Assembly (NCBI RefSeq): GCF_038967635.1 | Contig: NZ_CP152413.1 | Coordinates: forward strand, 8,684,001 to 8,748,000 | DNA length: 64,000 nt | Direction: 5' to 3' | Source: Bradyrhizobium sp. B124 | Lineage (GTDB): Bacteria; Pseudomonadota; Alphaproteobacteria; Rhizobiales; Xanthobacteraceae | Shown: positions 59,615 through 64,000 of the stretch, in pieces | How positions within the stretch are numbered: the first letter of the stretch is position 1 | Layout of the letters: each line of letters opens with the position of its first letter | Translations under genes and position numbers: made by a program | The notes under the pieces: model-generated | What the model saw: the letters and a program-made list of their open reading frames with translations, nothing else | Databases searched by the model: none | Told to the model about the DNA's origin: nothing

Positions 59615-60523
59615 GTGGCGGCCAATTCCTCGATCGATCCGATCGACATCGGGACCTTGCGGACGCTTGTACTGGTCTACGATTTGCAGTCGTTCTCTGC
59701 GGCGGCCAAGCGGCTCGACGTCAACCAGTCCACCATCAGCTACGCGGTCGAGCGGCTGCGCGGCGCGCTCGGTGATCCCTTGTTCGTCCGCAACGGCAAT
59801 GGCGTGACCGCCACCGAACGCTGCGCGGCGCTGGTCGCCTGGGCGCGGGACATGATCGGCGAGATCGATGGGCTCGCCTCACCGGCTGAATTCGATCCGG
59901 CGACGGCGCAGGGCAGCGTGACGATCTCCTGCAACTATCACGAACGCCAGACCCTGATGCCGCAGTTCACTGCGCGGCTGCGTTCCGGCGCACCACGGGT
60001 CCGTCTCGTCCTGCTCGATGCCGCGGGCCATGGCGACATCCATCTCAAGCAGAACCAGTGCGACATCGTGCTCGGTCCGGTCGGGGTGGTCGGCGAAAGC
60101 TTCTTTCGGCGCCATATCCTCACCGATCACTATGTCTGCGTGATGGATCCGGCCAATCCGCTGGCACGCGGCCGGATCGCATTGTCGGCCTACGGCAAGG
60201 CCGAACACGTCTTTATCACCCATAGCGGCGAGTGGCAGCCGCTCTATCTCGAGGCCCTCGAGGCGAGGGAGATCGAGATTGAGCCCGCGGTCAGCCTTCC
60301 GAACCACGACAGTCTGGAGCGCATCGTCGCCGGCACAAGGCTGGTCGCGACGATCCCGCATCACCTGGCGCGGGCGATGGGCGGCGGCCTGCACGTCGCT
60401 TCGCTGCCGTTCCGCGTGCCGATCTCGATCGACATGTACTGGAGCGCCCGGACGGCCAAATCCGGCCTGCACAAATGGGCGCGCGGACTGCTGGCGGAGG
60501 TCGCGAAAGTGTACGCCGCCTGA
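59615..60523 (+). CDS. LysR family transcriptional regulator
   Basis: 302 aa. Winged HTH in residues 10-68 (LRTLVLVYDLQSFSAAAKRLDVNQSTISYAVERLR, turn at LDVNQS) and a periplasmic-binding-like effector domain (QCDIVLGPVG; GTRLVATIPHHLARAM). GTG at 59615 has GGGAGG at 6-nt spacing. The effector domain resembles NodD/NahR-type members of the family (GSVTISCNYHERQTLMPQF). It most likely controls the divergent P450 gene through the site at 59534. Confidence 0.88.
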   Translation: MAANSSIDPIDIGTLRTLVLVYDLQSFSAAAKRLDVNQSTISYAVERLRGALGDPLFVRNGNGVTATERCAALVAWARDMIGEIDGLASPAEFDPATAQGSVTISCNYHERQTLMPQFTARLRSGAPRVRLVLLDAAGHGDIHLKQNQCDIVLGPVGVVGESFFRRHILTDHYVCVMDPANPLARGRIALSAYGKAEHVFITHSGEWQPLYLEALEAREIEIEPAVSLPNHDSLERIVAGTRLVATIPHHLARAMGGGLHVASLPFRVPISIDMYWSARTAKSGLHKWARGLLAEVAKVYAA

Positions 60524-60548
60524 GCGCGCCGCGACCGTCAAAAAGCAA

Positions 60549-60580
60549 AAGGCCCGCACCTGACGTGCGGGCCTTCGTCC
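60549..60580. terminator. Bidirectional terminator between lysR and pit
   Basis: AAGGCCCGCAC (60549-60559) pairs with GTGCGGGCCTT (60565-60575) around CTGAC. An A-rich run on the left (AAAAAGCAAA) gives a U tract for minus-strand transcription, TTCGTCC follows on the right. Confidence 0.8.
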
Positions 60581-60610
60581 GGTGCGATGCCGCGCCGAAA
60601 GCGTGTCGCA

Positions 60611-62233
60611 TCAGAACACGTGGTAGAACACGTAGTACAGACAGCCCGAGATGATCATCGCGGCCGGCAGGGTCAGCACCCAGGCCATCGCGATGTTGCG
60701 GATCGTCGCCCATTGCAGACCGGAGCCGTTGGCGGCCATGGTGCCGGCGATGCCTGACGACAGCACGTGCGTGGTCGAGACCGGCAGGCCGTAGCCGTCG
60801 GCCGCCGCGATCGTCGCGGCTGCCGTGATCTCGGCGCAGGCGCCCTGCGCGTAGGTCAGGTGGGTCTTGCCGATCTTCTCGCCGACGGTGACGACGATCC
60901 GCTTCCAGCCGACCATGGTGCCGAGGCCGAGTGCGATGGCGACGGCGAACTTCACCCAGCTCGGGATGAACTTGGTCGCGGCATCGAGCGAGCCCTTGTA
61001 CTCGTTCAGCGTGGCGACGTCGGCGGCTGTCAGCTCGGCTTCCTTGTCCTTCATCAGGAAGCGAATCGCCTCGGACGCCAGGTACATGTCGTTACGGGTG
61101 TTGCCGACCGCGTCAGCCGGGAACTTGGCCAGCGAGCCATACTGGGCGACTTGCTGTCCAATGTCGCGCACCAGCACCGCCAGCGACGGATAGGTGCCTT
61201 CGTTGATCTGGTGCTGCGCGACGTAGTTGGTCACGGCCGGGCGCGGATTGCCGATCACGTTGTAACCGGCGGCCTTGCCTTCGATGACCTTGCTGGCCGA
61301 GGTGGAATGCGCGGCGAACTGCTCGATCTGGCTCGCGGGCAGGGCGCGGTTCAGCGCGTAGGCGGTCGGCACGGTGCCGATCAGGATCAGCATGATCAGG
61401 CCCATGCCCTTCTGGCCGTCGTTCGAGCCGTGGAAGAAGCTGACCAGCGTGCAGGTAAGGATCAGGATGCCGCGGATCCACCACGGCGGCGGCTGGTTGC
61501 CGACCGGCTCGCCGAACAGCGCCGGTGTCGCACGCGCCAGCACGATCTTGAGGATGTAGAGCAGGCCGGCGGCGAGCGCGAAACCGAACAGCGGCGACAG
61601 CAGCAGCGCCTTGGCGATGTTGGTCGCCTGCGACCAGTCAACACCGGAGGTGCCGTCGCGGCCGCGCAGCAGCGCGTTGGTGATGCCGACGCCCATGATC
61701 GAACCGATCAGGGTGTGCGAGCTCGAGGCCGGCAGGCCGAGCCACCAGGTGCCGAGATTCCAGATGATGGCGGCGATCAAGAGCGCGAACACCATCGCAA
61801 AGCCGGCGCTGGAGCCGACCTGCAGGATCAGTTCGACCGGCAGCAGCGACACGATGCCGAACGCGACGGCGCCGCTCGAGAGCAGCACGCCGAACAGGTT
61901 GAACATGCCCGACCAGACCACGGCGATATGCGCCGGCAGCGAGCGGGTGTAGATCACGGTGGCGACCGCGTTGGCGGTGTCGTGGAAGCCGTTGACGAAT
62001 TCGAAGCCGAGCGCGATCAGCAGCGCGACGAACAGCATGATGTAGGGCAGGAACGACGTGACGCGCGTGCCGGTGGCGTCGACGTCGGCATAGATGCTGT
62101 AGGCAACGAACAGCAGCGCGGCTGCGACCACGCCCAAATAAATGATCCCCGTCATGGGGTGGAAGCCCTTGTCGAGGTCCGGACCCTTTTTCAGGGCGGG
62201 CTCGATCGAGCCGGGTAACGCCATATCGCTCAT
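60611..62233 (-). CDS. pit: Inorganic phosphate transporter, Pit family
   Basis: 540 aa with about 11 helices. The two PiT signatures are present: GFEFVNGFHDTANAVATVIYT near residue 75 and the second half GTMVGWKRIVVTVGEKIGKTH... with PVSTTHVLSSGIAGTM near 495. GSIMGVG and SFFHGSNDGQKGMG complete the family pattern. A hydrophilic insertion of about 130 residues (300-430) marks the long PitA-like subtype. ATG at 62233 has CAGGAG 7 nt upstream. It imports metal-phosphate with protons. No phoU/DUF47 partner is adjacent. Confidence 0.93.
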   Translation of the reverse strand: MSDMALPGSIEPALKKGPDLDKGFHPMTGIIYLGVVAAALLFVAYSIYADVDATGTRVTSFLPYIMLFVALLIALGFEFVNGFHDTANAVATVIYTRSLPAHIAVVWSGMFNLFGVLLSSGAVAFGIVSLLPVELILQVGSSAGFAMVFALLIAAIIWNLGTWWLGLPASSSHTLIGSIMGVGITNALLRGRDGTSGVDWSQATNIAKALLLSPLFGFALAAGLLYILKIVLARATPALFGEPVGNQPPPWWIRGILILTCTLVSFFHGSNDGQKGMGLIMLILIGTVPTAYALNRALPASQIEQFAAHSTSASKVIEGKAAGYNVIGNPRPAVTNYVAQHQINEGTYPSLAVLVRDIGQQVAQYGSLAKFPADAVGNTRNDMYLASEAIRFLMKDKEAELTAADVATLNEYKGSLDAATKFIPSWVKFAVAIALGLGTMVGWKRIVVTVGEKIGKTHLTYAQGACAEITAAATIAAADGYGLPVSTTHVLSSGIAGTMAANGSGLQWATIRNIAMAWVLTLPAAMIISGCLYYVFYHVF

Positions 62234-62826
62234 GGTAAACTCCTGTCCCAATGCCTCCGATTTTGATCGATGCATATGACAGGCAATTGAAATCCGCCCC
62301 GCGAAATGAACCGGCCACCCATAACGGTGGACATCCCGCCGAATTGTTGTGCAACGCATTGAAGGTCCACGGGCCTTCGTGGCCTCGTGGCAATCTTCAG
62401 CAACAGACGATCACCGATCGCGCAATGATCGTGACTGAAGTCACTGTCCGGGTTTCGCGGAGCGAGACATGCGGAAGGCGAGGGCGCCGGCAGCGAGACG
62501 TCGGGCCCGCGAAGCCACGCCACCGGGAATCAAGGTCACTGGAAATCCCGGCAACCAGGAATTCAAATAACCAGAAATCCGGCGCGTGCCGCGAGCAGGT
62601 GACTGAGGAGGGGAGGATTGCGAGATGAGGTGGCGCGCCGCACGATTGGGGCTAGCAAACCGCGCAGCGCGCCCGCCTCAGGTACGTCATGGCGTGAACA
62701 TGACGCCCGATACCTATGGAACATGTCACAGTATCACGGATCAATTAAAGGTTGTAGGTATTTGTCGGCGTCCAGAGACAATTTCACGTTGAAGTGTGGT
62801 CCCTGGTTCCGCCGGATTGGCGCAAC
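62234..62826. other. 593-bp intergenic region upstream of pit
   Basis: No supported gene on either strand. It must contain the pit promoter. GTGACTGAAGTCAC (62432-62445) is a near-palindrome. A CTGTCAT half-site (minus strand, 62281-62275) resembles half a Pho box, but the second half is absent. The right half is moderately AT-rich with no clear signal. Confidence 0.45.
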
Positions 62827-64000
62827 TCAGGCCGCGCGGGTCGCGTTGCGCAACTGATCTGCGGCAATTTTCAGGTCGTCAATAAAGCGCTGATATTCCA
62901 GCGCTTTGGCTTTCTCGTCTGGCAGCCGCAACAGGTAGGACGGATGTACGGTGACGAGCACCTTGGTTCCGTCGTGATCGATCAGGCGGCCGCGGTTCTT
63001 GTTGATCGGGGTGATTTTGCCGAGCACGCTCTGCGCTGCGGTGGCGCCGAGCGCCACCACGAGTTCCGGCCTGATGGCGTCAAGCTCGCGCGCGTACCAC
63101 TGACGGCAGGCGCGGATCTCCTGTGTGCCCGGCTTCTGGTGCAGCCGAATCTTGCCGCGCGGCACGAATTTGAAGTGCTTCACCGCGTTGGTGATGTAGA
63201 CCTTGGCGCGCGCGATGCCGGCGTCCTCAAGCGCGCGATCGAGCATCTGCCCGGCCGGTCCGACAAAGGGATGGCCTGCGAGATCTTCCTTGTCGCCGGG
63301 CTGCTCGCCGACCAGCATCAGCGTCGCGCTTTGCGGCCCTTCGCCGAACACGGTCTGGGTTGCGTCCTTCCACAGCGGACAGGCGCGACAATCGGCGACC
63401 TCTTTGCGCAAGGCAGCGATCGTGTCGTGAACTTGCATGTCGTGAGTTTGCTTGCGGGCCATCGGCTCATCCTGCGGCTTCCGCGGCTCGGCCGCCTTGC
63501 GTGCGATGAAGGGGCCGCTGGTCATGCGCATGGCGTCTTCGATCAGCGGCTTAATGATCGAGTCCTCGGGCAGGTTCCTCCAATAGGCCTGCGGCATCTC
63601 CATCACTTTCAGCCGCGCGGGATTGAAGAGGCCGTTGTCGTGACGCCGCCAGACCTCCTCGAGCCGATCCTCGCTCGGCACCTCGGATTTGGCGACGCCC
63701 GGCGAGATCGAGATCGCGTGCCCGTCCCAATGCGCGCAGACGTCGGGGGTCAGGATCGACCACGGCATGTCGGCGAAGCGGCCGGCGAAGAAAGGTGCGG
63801 CGAACTCGACGATGCGATGCTCCGGCTCGAACCAGGCGACGTAATGCGCCGTCCGTTCGCGGCCGATCTCGCGGAAACGGAGCTGCGCGTGCATCCTGTC
63901 GATGTCGCCATAGACCGCGCGCGCCATCGCGTGGACCTCGGCTACCTCGGGATCATCAGTCGCGCTGAGCAGATCGTGATGGCTGCGCAGCCGCCACAGC
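62827..64000 (-). CDS. UdgX-family uracil-DNA binding protein with N-terminal TIGR03915 domain (5' end outside window)
   Basis: The open frame runs to the window edge: beyond the internal ATG at 63927 it continues with LWRLRSHHDLLSATDDPEVAEVH, so the start lies past base 64000. The N-terminal part (VRFRE-like LRFREIGRERTAHYVAWFEPEH) is the TIGR03915/DUF4130 domain. The C-terminal 200 residues are a family-4-like uracil-DNA glycosylase fold: four-Cys cluster beginning CRACPLWKD, GEQPGDKEDLAGHPFVGPAG, then the UdgX-specific R-loop RGKIRLHQKPG whose His forms a covalent bond with uracil-DNA in characterised UdgX, and VTVHPSYLLR. It takes part in uracil repair. Confidence 0.9.
   Translation of the reverse strand, partial: LWRLRSHHDLLSATDDPEVAEVHAMARAVYGDIDRMHAQLRFREIGRERTAHYVAWFEPEHRIVEFAAPFFAGRFADMPWSILTPDVCAHWDGHAISISPGVAKSEVPSEDRLEEVWRRHDNGLFNPARLKVMEMPQAYWRNLPEDSIIKPLIEDAMRMTSGPFIARKAAEPRKPQDEPMARKQTHDMQVHDTIAALRKEVADCRACPLWKDATQTVFGEGPQSATLMLVGEQPGDKEDLAGHPFVGPAGQMLDRALEDAGIARAKVYITNAVKHFKFVPRGKIRLHQKPGTQEIRACRQWYARELDAIRPELVVALGATAAQSVLGKITPINKNRGRLIDHDGTKVLVTVHPSYLLRLPDEKAKALEYQRFIDDLKIAADQLRNATRAA

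Noticed and set aside
62270..62290. Pho box upstream of pit
   Set aside because: Only one CTGTCAT half-site is present; the second half at 11-bp pitch does not match.
62251..62628. 125-codon open frame upstream of pit
   Set aside because: No ribosome site, no recognisable domain, and a composition unlike neighbouring proteins; probably chance.

Overview
The window is a GC-rich alphaproteobacterial chromosome segment, most likely Bradyrhizobium or a close relative such as Rhodopseudomonas. The evidence is a near-complete hopanoid gene set with the 2-methylase HpnP, FixK/FNR-type boxes, EcfG-type promoter words, and intergenic hairpin repeats of the kind common in that family. No rRNA, tRNA, CRISPR array, insertion sequence or prophage was seen.

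Layout. 0-2.4 kb: end of a probable HpcH/HpaI aldolase, a UxaA/GarD-type sugar-acid dehydratase and a compact SGNH hydrolase. 2.5-9.2 kb: a three-gene operon (transglutaminase-DUF2126, circularly permuted ATP-grasp fused to alpha-E, second transglutaminase), which is a predicted but uncharacterised peptide-ligation/peptidase system. 9.3-12.7 kb: a diguanylate cyclase and a chemoreceptor. 13.0-38.7 kb: a hopanoid superlocus. It holds hpnP between the ethanolamine ammonia-lyase genes eutB and eutC, an HpnN-like RND protein, hpnC-hpnD-hpnE-shc-hpnG, then an inserted tetR-aidB-aldolase-DUF2520 operon, then hpnH-ispH facing away from hpnN, a DUF2147 gene and hpnO. hpnA, B, I, J, K, L and M are not here.

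38.8-41.5 kb: an ECF sigma/anti-sigma pair behind a Tat-exported metallophosphoesterase and cupredoxin. 41.7-46.4 kb: small stress and envelope genes (GFA, His-rich protein, Usp, Spy/CpxP-like, Ca2+/H+ antiporter, Gly-rich protein, zinc ribbon); three of them have an FNR/FixK-type box 61-67 bp before the start codon. 46.4-52.6 kb: a catabolic module (hydrolase, GMC oxidoreductase, MFS transporter, two MaoC-type hydratases) with a divergent IclR regulator. 52.7-56.8 kb: two M20 amidohydrolases, a PNPOx-family protein and a small membrane protein. 57.1-64 kb: an actinobacterial-type DapD in an unusual setting, a cytochrome P450 with a divergent LysR regulator, a Pit phosphate transporter and a UdgX-type DNA-repair protein cut by the window end.

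How it fits together. HpnD, HpnC and HpnE make squalene, Shc cyclises it, HpnH and HpnG add and process the adenosyl side chain, HpnO aminates it, HpnP methylates C-2, and HpnN moves hopanoids to the outer membrane. The regulatory signals are the most informative new observations: a 15/16 sigma-54 promoter before eutB, and EcfG-like promoters with identical 16-bp spacing before hpnP and hpnN. They suggest that nitrogen status and the general stress response both reach hopanoid methylation and transport. All database-dependent statements here are from memory of the families; no search was run.
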